Positions 35,075-43,801 of a stretch of 64,000 nucleotides of DNA are shown here, in pieces (the stretch's first letter is position 1; the number at the start of each line of letters is the position of its first letter). The notes below the pieces were generated by a model that saw only the letters and a program-made list of their open reading frames with translations, searched no databases and had not been told where the DNA came from. The stretch comes from Comamonadaceae bacterium (GTDB lineage: Bacteria > Pseudomonadota > Gammaproteobacteria > Burkholderiales > Burkholderiaceae_C): positions 62,001 to 126,000 of the forward strand of contig CANGPN010000001.1 in the NCBI GenBank assembly GCA_947456305.1. Reading direction: 5' to 3'. The position numbers and the translations under genes are program-made.

Positions 35075-35935
35075 ATGAAACACCAAGACCTGATTGCCAT
35101 CGACATACACACCCACGCTGAAGTGAGTTGTTGGAACCCGTTTGACAACTACGGCGAAGAGTACGACCGTGCCGCTGACAAATACTTCGGCTCTGACCGT
35201 CGGCCTACCATCGAAGAAACCGTGGCCTATTACCGCGAACGCAAACTCGGTCTGGTGATGTTCACGGTGGACACCGAATCGCACATGGGCCGCAGACGCA
35301 TACCGAACGAAGAAATCGCCAAGGCCGCGCGCGACAACAGCGACATGATGATTGCATTTGCCAGCATCGATCCGCACAAAGGCAAATTTGGCGCACGCGA
35401 AGCAGAGCGGTTGATCAAAGAAGAGGGCGTCAGAGGTTTTAAGTTTCACCCGACTGCCCAAGGCTGCCACCCCTACGACAAAATGGCCTGGCCTATTTAC
35501 GATGTGATCAACGAACACAAACTGCCCGCGATTTTTCACACGGGACACAGCGGCATTGGCAGCGGCATGCGTTGCGGTGGCGGCCTGCGTTTAGCCTACA
35601 GCAACCCCATGCATTTAGACGATGTGGCCATTGATTGGCCGGACATGCAAATCGTCATGGCGCACCCCAGCTTCCCTTGGCAGGACGAAGCACTGTCAGT
35701 CGCCATGCACAAACCGAATGTGTGGATAGACCTCTCCGGTTGGAGCCCGAAATACTTTCCGAAAAGTTTGATTCAGTATGCTAATACTTTGCTGAAAGAC
35801 CGCGTGCTGTTTGGCAGCGATTACCCATTGATCACGCCGGAGCGCTGGATGAAAGACTTTGAAGTGGCAGGCTTCAAGCCCGAGGTGATGCCCGGAATCT
35901 TGAAGGGCAATGCGGTGAGGTTGTTGGGGTTGTGA
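35075..35935 (+). CDS. Amidohydrolase-2 family metal-dependent hydrolase
   Basis: A 286-residue TIM-barrel amidohydrolase. Metal-binding histidines are visible in IDIHTHAEV near residue 10, FHTGHSG near 155 and MAHPSFPW near 195, with the C-terminal Asp in FGSDYPL. The family includes decarboxylases, hydratases and hydrolases of aromatic pathways. It is divergent from the crotonase/ligase operon, so a role in thioester or side-chain cleavage of hydroxycinnamates is possible but unproven. It converges with an amidase gene 12 bases away. Confidence 0.82.
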   Translation: MKHQDLIAIDIHTHAEVSCWNPFDNYGEEYDRAADKYFGSDRRPTIEETVAYYRERKLGLVMFTVDTESHMGRRRIPNEEIAKAARDNSDMMIAFASIDPHKGKFGAREAERLIKEEGVRGFKFHPTAQGCHPYDKMAWPIYDVINEHKLPAIFHTGHSGIGSGMRCGGGLRLAYSNPMHLDDVAIDWPDMQIVMAHPSFPWQDEALSVAMHKPNVWIDLSGWSPKYFPKSLIQYANTLLKDRVLFGSDYPLITPERWMKDFEVAGFKPEVMPGILKGNAVRLLGL

Positions 35936-35947
35936 TGAGTCGTTGAC

Positions 35948-37354
35948 TCATGAATCCGCGTTAAACACAGGCATCACAAACGGCTGCACCGATTCATATG
36001 CCCGCGCGGCGCGCAACACTTTGGCATCAGCATATTTGCCACCGACCAATTGCATGGCCACCGGCAAGCCGTTGACAAAGCCGCAAGGCACGGTGGCGGT
36101 GGGTTGTTGCGTCAGGTTGAACGGGTAGGTGAACGGTGACCATTCCCACCAGCGTTTGCGCGGCCCGCCCGGCGGCACTTCGTGGCCGACTTCAAACGCG
36201 GTGATGGGCATTTGCGGTGTGATCAGCAAGTCGTAAGTCTGGTGCAACTGGTTCATGCGCCGTCCCAGTATTTCGCGCTCGCGTTCTATGCGCCGGTATT
36301 GCAATGCCGACAGGCCAAAACCGGGTTCGGCCAGAGCCAACATGGCGGGCTCGACCAGCGCGCGTTGTGCGTCTGACATGGGTTCAATCGCCAAGGCGAG
36401 TGCCACGGCCCACAGCGGTTGCATGATGCTGATCGGGTCTTGCAAGTTCAAATCAATGGTGTCAACTTGCGCGCCCAGCGAGCGAAACACATCCAGTTGT
36501 TGTTCAATCGCCTGTGCAACCGCACTGTCTACATTCGCAAATCCCATGTCAGGGCTATAGGCGATGCGCCAGCCGCGCACGCCGTCGTTCAAACCGGTTT
36601 GCACGTCTATGCCGGGCATGGGTGTGTGGTACCAGTCGCGTGCATCGGGTGCGGCGATGACGGTTTGCATCAAGGCGGCGTCGGCCACATTGCGGGTGAT
36701 AGGGCCTTGGTGCCACAAACTCAGCGCGGGCGAGTGCGGATGTACCGGCACCAAACCCCAGGTCGATTTGAAACCGAACACGCCGCAAAACGCGGATGGA
36801 ATTCGGATGGAGCCGCCGCCGTCGGTGGCGATGTGCATGGGGCCCACATTCAACGCGGCGGCAGCAGCTGCGCCACCGCTGCTGCCACCGGTGGTCATGG
36901 CCGGGTCCCACGGGTTGCGGGTGATGCCGCTTAAGGCGCTGTCGGTCACGCCTTTCCAGCCGAATTCGGGTGTTGTGGTTTTGCCGATGATGATGGCACC
37001 GTGCTCTCGCATGCGAGCAACAGGCGGGCCGTCTTCTGTCCATGCTTGGTTTGGGTCTATGGTCAATGAACCGCGCAATGTTGGCCAGTCTTTGGCCAGT
37101 ATCAAATCTTTGACCGTGGTGGGAATGCCGTCGACCAAACCTGCGGGTTGGCCTTTGAGCCAACGTTGCTCGCTGGCGCGTGCCGCGTCCATGGCGCGTT
37201 CTTCGTCAGTGATGCAAAACAGATTGAATACCGGATCGACTTCGGCGATGCGCTGAAACACCTGCTGCGTGACTTCCACCGGCGAGACTTCCCGCGTGCG
37301 GTAAAGCGCCAGCAAACGCGTTGCCGACAGGGAGAGCAAATCATTGATCACCAT
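35948..37354 (-). CDS. Amidase (amidase-signature family)
   Basis: A 468-residue hydrolase with the Ser-cisSer-Lys triad: Lys82 (PTTVKDLI), Ser157/158 in TTGGSSGGAAAA, and the nucleophile Ser181 in GGGSIRIPS. It hydrolyses amides to acids; the substrate is not predictable. The frame is open 17 codons further upstream, but ATG 37354 has GGGAAA just before it and gives the family start. It follows the molybdenum hydroxylase genes on the same strand after a 125-base gap that contains a 12-bp hairpin. Confidence 0.9.
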   Translation of the reverse strand: MVINDLLSLSATRLLALYRTREVSPVEVTQQVFQRIAEVDPVFNLFCITDEERAMDAARASEQRWLKGQPAGLVDGIPTTVKDLILAKDWPTLRGSLTIDPNQAWTEDGPPVARMREHGAIIIGKTTTPEFGWKGVTDSALSGITRNPWDPAMTTGGSSGGAAAAAALNVGPMHIATDGGGSIRIPSAFCGVFGFKSTWGLVPVHPHSPALSLWHQGPITRNVADAALMQTVIAAPDARDWYHTPMPGIDVQTGLNDGVRGWRIAYSPDMGFANVDSAVAQAIEQQLDVFRSLGAQVDTIDLNLQDPISIMQPLWAVALALAIEPMSDAQRALVEPAMLALAEPGFGLSALQYRRIEREREILGRRMNQLHQTYDLLITPQMPITAFEVGHEVPPGGPRKRWWEWSPFTYPFNLTQQPTATVPCGFVNGLPVAMQLVGGKYADAKVLRAARAYESVQPFVMPVFNADS

Positions 37355-37415
37355 ATGTTTCCCAGCGTTAGGTAGCACCGGTTGAAACCGGTTTTTATTT
37401 TTCAATCATGGCGTG

Positions 37416-37450
37416 AAACACCTCTGCACTGAAACCAGGCAGAGGTGTTT
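37416..37450. terminator. 12-bp perfect hairpin between amidase and molybdenum hydroxylase genes
   Basis: AAACACCTCTGC (37416-37427) and GCAGAGGTGTTT (37439-37450) pair completely around an 11-base loop. On the minus strand it comes 30 bases after the hydroxylase stop. There is no long T-tract, so it may be a weak terminator, an mRNA-processing barrier, or a partial operon break. Confidence 0.5.
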
Positions 37451-37479
37451 GTCACAAGCACTTAAAGCTATTGAAAGCC

Positions 37480-39918
37480 TTAGGCCTTTTTCTTGCGTAT
37501 GCCTTCGAGCAAAGTCGCGGCATGCAGCGGCATTTGACGCACTCGCACGCCGGTGGCTTTGAAGATGGCATTGGCAACCGCAGGAGCAACCGTAGTCGAT
37601 GCAGGTTCGCCGACACCGGAGGGGTGGTGTTCGGACGGCACCAGGTGCACATCGATTTGCGGTATGTCGGCCAGACGGATGGGACGGTAAGTGTCGAAGT
37701 TGGTTTCGGCAAACGCACCGTCTTTCAACGTCAGTTGCTCTTGCATGATCTGGCTGGCACCCCACAGCGCTGATGCTCTGATTTGCGCGTCGACGTTGAC
37801 CGGGTTGACGATGGTGCCGCAGTCCATGGCAATCGTCAGGCGGTTGATCTTGAAGATGCCCGTCGTTGGGTCCACAGTGACTTCGGCGACGGTCGCTACC
37901 CAGGTCGGGCTTTGACGTTCTTCAGCCGCAGTGACCGCCACGCCCATCGCTGTGTTCGGTGGCAACACCTTGGTGCCGTAACCGGCTTTACCGGCGGCGA
38001 CGCGCAGACAGTTGGCAAGACGCAAAGCGCCGCCGACCGTGGCTGACTCATAGGGAATCCATGAATCTTCTTTGGCCCAAGGCAGAGAAATCCACAAACG
38101 GTCCAGGTAGTAGTCAGACGGTGTGCCTGGCGCGTAACCGGTGTTGGGAATGCCACGGTTACCGCCTTTGCCGTTCAACATGGCCAGACGCATGTCCAGC
38201 GGGTCACGGCCTGCTGCGTGGGCAATCTCATCCAACATCGACTCAACGACAAAGATGTTGTACGAGTTGGACACGGTACGCAAGGCACTGGCTTGTACCG
38301 CCCAGGTGGTTTTCTCATGGTTCCATGCACGCACGCGGTGGTTGGGCATGTCGTACCAGTGGTCGCTGCCGCCGATAGACCATTGGTCGATATCTTGTTT
38401 CTTCTCGTCCCATGAATCGAGTTGCAACCAGTCGGAGCCGTGTTTTTTACCCACTGCGAAACGGTCACCCATCCAGCCGGAGACGATGTCGTGGTTGACT
38501 GCTGTCAGCTGGCCGTTTTTCAAACCCGCACGCATGCGGTGGTAGGTCGGTGTGCGGGCAAAGCTGGTGGCGAAATTGGTTTCGCGAGTTTGAATCAGCT
38601 TGACCGGACGGCCCACATCGTGTGCGCAATAGGCAGCTGCCAAAATTTCGTCAAAGTCTTGTTTGCCGCCGAAGCCGCCGCCCACCAGGTGCTGGTGTAT
38701 GTAGACCTTGGCTTCGATCTTCATGATCTTGGACAAATAGGCCGACAAGGTCATGCGGGCAAACGACTGGCTTTGGTTGCCTGTGTAGATATGGCATTCA
38801 TCGCCCACAAATTGCGCGGTCGCGTTCAACGGTTCCATGGTGGCGTGAACCACCATTTCAGTCGTGTATTCCACGTCCAGCACTTTGTCTGCGGCTTTAA
38901 AGCCTTTGTCCACATCGCCTTCCAGCACCCAGTTGGCACCCTTGCTTTCGTCTTTGGCCAAGGCCTTGTATTCAGCGCGCAAACCGGCTGAATCCAGGTT
39001 GGCATAAGGGCCGCTGTCCCATTGCACTTTCAATGCTTTGGCCGCTTTCATGGCGGTGGGGAAACGGTCGGCAATCGCCACCACCCAACCGGTGCATTTG
39101 CCAAAACCGTCGTTGACGATGACTGCTTTGATAAAGCCGGGAATTTTTTTCGCTTCGCTGTCGTCCACGCTCAATGCTTTAGAGGCATAGCGGGTACGCG
39201 GCATGGCCAATGCGCCGTACACCATGTTGGGCAGGAACACGTCCATGGCGTATTTGGCAGAGCCATTGGTCTTGGCTGGGATGTCCAACGCAGGGATGGA
39301 TTTGCCAATGATTTTGTAGGTGCCGCGTGCTTTGAGCGGAATGTTTTTGAAGTCGTTCGGGTAGGCAAACTGGCGGTTGATCTTGGCGCGTTGCAAAATT
39401 TCGCCGTAGCTCAAAGACTTGCCAGACACCGAGTCTGTCACGCGGCTGTTAGACGCAGTACAGTTTTTCACGGATGCACCCAGCAAACCGGCGGCGGCAT
39501 CAATCAAGGCCATGCGACCGGCGGCACCGGCGCGTGATATGCGGTCGAACTCTGTCGTCATGCTGCCGCTGTTGACGGTGTAGGCCAGACCGTAAATGGC
39601 GAAGTTCTCCACGCTTTCCAGCGGTGAGTCCAAACGCACGTCTTCCCATTTCACTTCGAGTTCTTCGGCGATAACTTGCGCCAAACCAGTACCGATGTGC
39701 TGGCCCATTTCGGTTTTGACGATGTGCATGGTCACCTTGCTGTCGGGCGTGATGGTGAACCAAATGGACGGTGTGTAAGCAGACGTGGCGATGGCCGCGT
39801 TGGCTTCGCCCATCAAACCCACGCCCAGACCAATGCTGAAATACGCACCGCCTGCGGTGGCCACAGAGCGCACCAGGAAATTGCGGCGTGATTCGTTGTC
39901 GAGAGTGACTTTAGACAT
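37480..39918 (-). CDS. Molybdopterin-binding large subunit of a xanthine dehydrogenase-family (IorB-like) hydroxylase
   Basis: An 812-residue molybdenum hydroxylase subunit. A twin-arginine signal ([20 protein letters not shown]) predicts export. Molybdopterin-binding segments include [12 protein letters not shown] and [14 protein letters not shown], and the catalytic Glu is in [19 protein letters not shown] near the C-terminus. It pairs with a small 2Fe-2S subunit and has no FAD subunit, as in isoquinoline 1-oxidoreductase and related aldehyde oxidoreductases. The start overlaps the small-subunit gene by 8 bases, with GGAGG before it. The substrate may be an aromatic aldehyde or N-heterocycle. 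Confidence 0.92.
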   Translation of the reverse strand: MSKVTLDNESRRNFLVRSVATAGGAYFSIGLGVGLMGEANAAIATSAYTPSIWFTITPDSKVTMHIVKTEMGQHIGTGLAQVIAEELEVKWEDVRLDSPLESVENFAIYGLAYTVNSGSMTTEFDRISRAGAAGRMALIDAAAGLLGASVKNCTASNSRVTDSVSGKSLSYGEILQRAKINRQFAYPNDFKNIPLKARGTYKIIGKSIPALDIPAKTNGSAKYAMDVFLPNMVYGALAMPRTRYASKALSVDDSEAKKIPGFIKAVIVNDGFGKCTGWVVAIADRFPTAMKAAKALKVQWDSGPYANLDSAGLRAEYKALAKDESKGANWVLEGDVDKGFKAADKVLDVEYTTEMVVHATMEPLNATAQFVGDECHIYTGNQSQSFARMTLSAYLSKIMKIEAKVYIHQHLVGGGFGGKQDFDEILAAAYCAHDVGRPVKLIQTRETNFATSFARTPTYHRMRAGLKNGQLTAVNHDIVSGWMGDRFAVGKKHGSDWLQLDSWDEKKQDIDQWSIGGSDHWYDMPNHRVRAWNHEKTTWAVQASALRTVSNSYNIFVVESMLDEIAHAAGRDPLDMRLAMLNGKGGNRGIPNTGYAPGTPSDYYLDRLWISLPWAKEDSWIPYESATVGGALRLANCLRVAAGKAGYGTKVLPPNTAMGVAVTAAEERQSPTWVATVAEVTVDPTTGIFKINRLTIAMDCGTIVNPVNVDAQIRASALWGASQIMQEQLTLKDGAFAETNFDTYRPIRLADIPQIDVHLVPSEHHPSGVGEPASTTVAPAVANAIFKATGVRVRQMPLHAATLLEGIRKKKA

Positions 39919-40387
39919 TTTTGGCACCTCCGCGTGCGATTTCGGCAGCGCGCATGACGGCGCCGACAATGCGTGAATAAGTGGCGCAACGACAAATGTT
40001 GCCGTTCATCGCGTCGACGATTTCTTTTTCGGTCGGGTTGGGGTTGAGCGCCAGGAAAGCGGCGGCTTGCATGATCTGACCCGATTGGCAGTAGCCGCAC
40101 TGCGGCACCTGGTGTTCGATCCAGGCTTGTTGCACAGCGTGCGTGTGGGTGGTGCTCAGGCCTTCGATGGTGGTGATTTGTGCATCGGCAGCCACGTCTT
40201 TGATTTGCACCTGGCATGAACGCACAGATTGACCGTTAATGTGAACGGTGCATGAACCGCACAAACCTTTGCCGCAGCCAAAGCGCGTGCCGGTCAGTCG
40301 TAAATCTTCTCTCAGCACCCAAAGCAAAGGGGTGTCGGGCGGGGCATCGGCAAAGTAACTTTGCCCGTTGATCGAATGTTGCGCCAT
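39911..40387 (-). CDS. 2Fe-2S small subunit of the molybdenum hydroxylase (IorA-like)
   Basis: A 158-residue electron-transfer subunit with two 2Fe-2S centres: the plant-ferredoxin-type CGKGLCGSC with a fourth Cys (VRSCQ), and the helical-domain set CGYCQSG and ICRCATY. It has no signal peptide and would be co-exported with the Tat-tagged large subunit. ATG 40387 gives the family start. The frame is open 27 codons further upstream but lacks support there. It is the first gene of the hydroxylase operon. Confidence 0.95.
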   Translation of the reverse strand: MAQHSINGQSYFADAPPDTPLLWVLREDLRLTGTRFGCGKGLCGSCTVHINGQSVRSCQVQIKDVAADAQITTIEGLSTTHTHAVQQAWIEHQVPQCGYCQSGQIMQAAAFLALNPNPTEKEIVDAMNGNICRCATYSRIVGAVMRAAEIARGGAKNV

Positions 40388-40556
40388 GGTGTTCCTCTGT
40401 GTAGTGAAAACTTGCAAGAAATCGGGGTCCGCCGGTTTGGTAGCCGGTGCTTTGCATTTTGGGAACACATGCCGTGCGGCGCATCAGGCATAGAGATGAA
40501 ATTGAGCCTGCCTCTAGAGTGAGGAGGCCTCCCTCTAAAGGGGGAGAGGGTGGACC

Positions 40557-41186
40557 CTAGAAATGCACCAAGCCACGCCTGGCCGCCAGCGCGGTTGCCT
40601 CGGCGCGGCTAGTCACGTCAAGCTTGGCGAACAGGCTTTTCAAATGGCTCTTCACCGTGGATTCGCTGATGTGCAAACTCAGGCCTATGGCTTTATTGCT
40701 CAACCCTTCGGCCAGCAATTGCAGGATTTGGATTTCCCGCTCGGTCGGCGTGCCTTCGCCCACACGTTGCACCAACTTGGCGGCGATTTTGGGTTGCAAA
40801 TAACCTTCGCCGGCTTTGACCGCGCGTATGCAACGAAACAGTTCTTCGGGTTGCACGTCTTTCAGTAAATACGACTTTGCTCCTGCACGCAAACACGAAT
40901 ACACGTCTTCGTCATGGTCAAAGGTGGTCAGCACAATGACGGCCACCTTGGGGTCTTCAACATGCATTTTGCGCAGCGCGTCCAAGCCTCCCAGCTCGGG
41001 CATGCGCAAATCCATCAGCACCACATCGGGTTTGAGCTTGCGCCACAGTTCTATGGCTTCGAGGCCATTACCGGCTTCACCAACCACCTTGATACCGTCT
41101 TCCATGTTGAGTATGGCCACCAGGCCACGGCGAACCAGTGACTGGTCATCGGCGATCAATACGCGTATGGGTTTGGAGGAGGGCAT
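40557..41186 (-). CDS. NarL/LuxR-type response regulator
   Basis: A 209-residue regulator with a receiver domain (phospho-acceptor Asp in PDVVLMDLRMPELGG, near residue 56) and a C-terminal LuxR helix-turn-helix (LSNKAIGLSLHISESTVKSH). It lies 26 bases after its cognate histidine kinase on the same strand. Its closeness to the hydroxylase genes suggests them as targets. The 169 bases between it and the small subunit hold only palindromic GGAGGCCTCC and CCCTCT/AGAGGG repeats near 40520-40550. Confidence 0.94.
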   Translation of the reverse strand: MPSSKPIRVLIADDQSLVRRGLVAILNMEDGIKVVGEAGNGLEAIELWRKLKPDVVLMDLRMPELGGLDALRKMHVEDPKVAVIVLTTFDHDEDVYSCLRAGAKSYLLKDVQPEELFRCIRAVKAGEGYLQPKIAAKLVQRVGEGTPTEREIQILQLLAEGLSNKAIGLSLHISESTVKSHLKSLFAKLDVTSRAEATALAARRGLVHF

Positions 41187-41212
41187 GGGTACGACTCTAA
41201 CAGTGCAAGGTG

Positions 41213-42469
41213 TCAGTCCAGTGGCACCGTCAACAAAATGCGTGTGCCTTGCCCGGGTCTGCCTTGTATTTGCAAACGCGCACCAATGCGCTTGGCGCGC
41301 TCTTGCATGCCGATCAAACCGAAGCCATCGTGTGACTGCGGATTGACTTCAAATCCCAAACCATCGTCACTGACAGACAGGCTCAAGCCGTCGTGTTCAA
41401 ACGCGAGCGTGATTTGAATATGTTGTGCTTGCGCGTGTTTGAGCACGTTAGTGGTGGACTCTTGCGCGATGCGAATCATCTCGGTCCAGACTTCAGGCGC
41501 GATGCTGCGGGCTTCGCCGGTACACACAAATTGCGCCTGCACTGCACCTGTCTCTTGCAGAAGTGCAGCCAAAGCCTGTAATTCAGTTTGTATGGAGGCA
41601 CCGTCCGCCGGATGCGGTCGCAAAGCCTGTACCGAGTTTCTGGCTTCGGCCAGCCCGTGTTGCGCCAGTTCGCGCGCATGCTCGATATGAACCGCAGCCA
41701 GAGCGTGATCGTCTTTTTTCAATGCACGCGAGGAGGCTTCCAAGTTGACCACCACGCCGGTAAAGCCTTGGGCCAGCGTGTCATGAATATCGCGCGCAAT
41801 GCGGTTGCGTTCTTCCAGCACCGCGCTTTGGCGTGCGGTTTCAGACAGCCGCGCCATTTGCATGGCGAGTGTGGCCTGGCCAGCCAGCGCTTCGGCCACG
41901 CGTATCTGGCTTTTCATGGTGTCGTGGTCGACGCGGGTGCTGCGTATGCAAATCCAACCCACGGTTTCTTGGCCCAGCACCATGGGAACGGTGAGCAAAG
42001 ATTTCACGCCCAGCGACATGATGTAAGCGCGGTTTTCATCCGGCATACCGGCGACTTCGTAGCACAGCAAATAAGTCTCGGCGCGCCGGTCGGGAAAAGT
42101 GGAGAGCGGCACGCCGCCTATGGGCGGCGGAAACAAGACCGCCGGGTGGCTGGAGTTGCGCGCGTTCACCATCTGGCCTTGCACGTATTCCAGATGCAGT
42201 CGCGCAGTGCCGCTGGCTTGGTCAGGAAACCAGAGCGTGCCGCCGACTGCTTCGAGTTGATCGACTGTGGTCTTGAGCACGTGGCCCAAAAAAGTATCTA
42301 GGGGGGAATCGCTGGTCAGAATGTCCAGCGATTTAATCAGCATGGCCGATTGGTCACGCGCCAGTTCTGCGGCTAAACGCCACTGGTCCACCTCGGCCAG
42401 CAGCGCTTTGTTTTCCTGTTGCAGCAGCCATTGTTTTTCTTGGCGGCTGCTATCGGCAGCAAGCGACAT
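41213..42469 (-). CDS. GAF-domain sensor histidine kinase (HisKA_3 type)
   Basis: A 418-residue cytoplasmic kinase. A short coiled N-terminus is followed by a GAF domain (about 45-200) and the HisKA_3 dimerisation helix with phospho-His in RIARDIHDTLAQGFTGV. The ATP-binding domain has VSDDGLGFEV and GFGLIGMQERAKRIG. There is no membrane segment, so it should sense a cytoplasmic or redox signal through GAF. It is cotranscribed with the NarL-type regulator. Confidence 0.93.
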   Translation of the reverse strand: MSLAADSSRQEKQWLLQQENKALLAEVDQWRLAAELARDQSAMLIKSLDILTSDSPLDTFLGHVLKTTVDQLEAVGGTLWFPDQASGTARLHLEYVQGQMVNARNSSHPAVLFPPPIGGVPLSTFPDRRAETYLLCYEVAGMPDENRAYIMSLGVKSLLTVPMVLGQETVGWICIRSTRVDHDTMKSQIRVAEALAGQATLAMQMARLSETARQSAVLEERNRIARDIHDTLAQGFTGVVVNLEASSRALKKDDHALAAVHIEHARELAQHGLAEARNSVQALRPHPADGASIQTELQALAALLQETGAVQAQFVCTGEARSIAPEVWTEMIRIAQESTTNVLKHAQAQHIQITLAFEHDGLSLSVSDDGLGFEVNPQSHDGFGLIGMQERAKRIGARLQIQGRPGQGTRILLTVPLD

Positions 42470-42559
42470 GAAACATCCTTGTCATGAGAAACCGAAATCA
42501 GTGTACGCCCGGCAGTGGGGTGGTTCAGCCGGGCGATGTATTCTCTTGGTGTCGCTGGC

Positions 42560-43678
42560 TTAAGTGTTGCCCCACACCTCTTGCGCGGTTTCAACCACCA
42601 GACGCAATTTATTGCGCTGGTCTTCCACTGCAATATTGTTGCCGTGCACGGTGCTGGAAAAACCGCATTGCGGTGACAAGGCCAGTTGCGACAAGGGCGC
42701 GTATTTGGCGGCTTCGTCGATGCGGCGTTTCAAACTGTCTTTGGTTTCCATGGCGCCGAATTTGGTGGTCACCAAACCCAAGACAACAAGTTTGTCCTTG
42801 GCCAGAAAACGCAAAGGCCGGAAGTCGCCGCTGCGGTCGTCGTCGTATTCCAGGAAATACGCATCGATGTTCATCTCTGACATCAGGGCTTCGGCCACGG
42901 GTTCGTAGTTACCGGCGGCAGCGTGTGTGCTTTTGAAATTGCCGCGACACAAGTGCATGGCCAGCGTCATGCCCGCTGGTTTATGTGCCACGACTTTGTT
43001 GATGAATGCCGCATAGCGGTGCGGCAATTCGTTGGGGTCGTCACCGCGTGCGCGTGCGGCTTCTCGCATTTTGTCGTCGCACAAATAGGCCAGGTTGGTG
43101 TCGTCCATTTGCACATAAGTGCAACCAGCAGCGGCCAGCGAACGCAGTTCGTCGCCATAGGCCTTGGCCACGTCGTCGTAAAAAGACGGGTCGAGTTCAG
43201 GGTAAGCGTCTTTGCTGATACCGGCGCGACCACCGCGAAAGTGCAACATGGTCGGTGAGGGGATGGTGACCTTGGGTGTGCTGCCTGCGGCGATTTGCGA
43301 TTTCAGGTAATTGAAGTCGGCGAGTTGAATGTCTTTGACATGGCGAACTTTATCGATGACACGAATCACTGGAGGCGCCAATTCTTGCGTGCCGTCGGGG
43401 CGTTCGATGGTGACCGGTATGTCGGTTTTCACGCCGCCCATTTGCTCTAAGAAATCGATGTGGAAGTAGGTGCGGCGGAACTCGCCGTCGGTGATGGACT
43501 TCAAGCCCACGTCTTCTTGAAATTTCACGATCTCGGTGATGGCTTTGTCTTCCACCACGCGCAGTTGCTCGGGTGTGATTTGTCCTTTGGCTTTTTGTTC
43601 GCGTGCCTCCAGCAAATAAGCGGGGCGCAAAAAGCTGCCGACATGGTCGAAGCGGGCGGGGATATGGGGTGTGCTCAT
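42560..43678 (-). CDS. MetE-like (cobalamin-independent) methyltransferase, C-terminal-domain form
   Basis: A 372-residue protein of the MetE C-terminal/YxjG type, which transfers methyl groups from folate or other donors to a thiol. Zinc-ligand candidates are in MHLCRGN and SPQCGFSS. The N-terminal half of full MetE is absent. ATG 43678 has AGGAG 6 bases upstream. It is divergent from the VanA-type oxygenase across 123 bases. That placement hints at a link to one-carbon units from O-demethylation, but VanA itself releases formaldehyde, so the link is speculative. Confidence 0.85.
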   Translation of the reverse strand: MSTPHIPARFDHVGSFLRPAYLLEAREQKAKGQITPEQLRVVEDKAITEIVKFQEDVGLKSITDGEFRRTYFHIDFLEQMGGVKTDIPVTIERPDGTQELAPPVIRVIDKVRHVKDIQLADFNYLKSQIAAGSTPKVTIPSPTMLHFRGGRAGISKDAYPELDPSFYDDVAKAYGDELRSLAAAGCTYVQMDDTNLAYLCDDKMREAARARGDDPNELPHRYAAFINKVVAHKPAGMTLAMHLCRGNFKSTHAAAGNYEPVAEALMSEMNIDAYFLEYDDDRSGDFRPLRFLAKDKLVVLGLVTTKFGAMETKDSLKRRIDEAAKYAPLSQLALSPQCGFSSTVHGNNIAVEDQRNKLRLVVETAQEVWGNT

Positions 43679-43721
43679 GAAGTCTCCTGATGGGGTTTGA
43701 AGCATGGTAACCGCTGCTCAG

Positions 43722-43793
43722 GTATACAAAAATGAATGAAAGCCGCATGAATAACTCCGAATAAGCTGAATTTCAACTGTCGATGTATACAAT
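43722..43793. promoter_or_regulatory. Paired GTATAC operators in the vanA divergent region
   Basis: GGTATACAAA (43721-43730) and the palindrome TGTATACA (43784-43791) flank the region and fit the T-N-GT-N-AC-N-A pattern of FadR/FCD-type GntR regulators, one of which is encoded at 44893. TACAAT (43788-43793) could be a -10, which would put transcription start near 43800, almost on the ATG. Confidence 0.5.
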
Positions 43794-43801
43794 GCGTATG
43801 C

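Noticed and set aside
40515-40550. CT/GA-rich palindromes (GGAGGCCTCC and CCCTCT/AGAGGG) after the response regulator stop
   Set aside because: They may help termination, but there is no T-tract and only one copy is seen, so neither a terminator nor a REP element can be claimed.
41588-42301. Plus-strand frame of 237 codons over the histidine kinase
   Set aside because: Antisense shadow of a well-supported kinase gene; no recognisable motifs.
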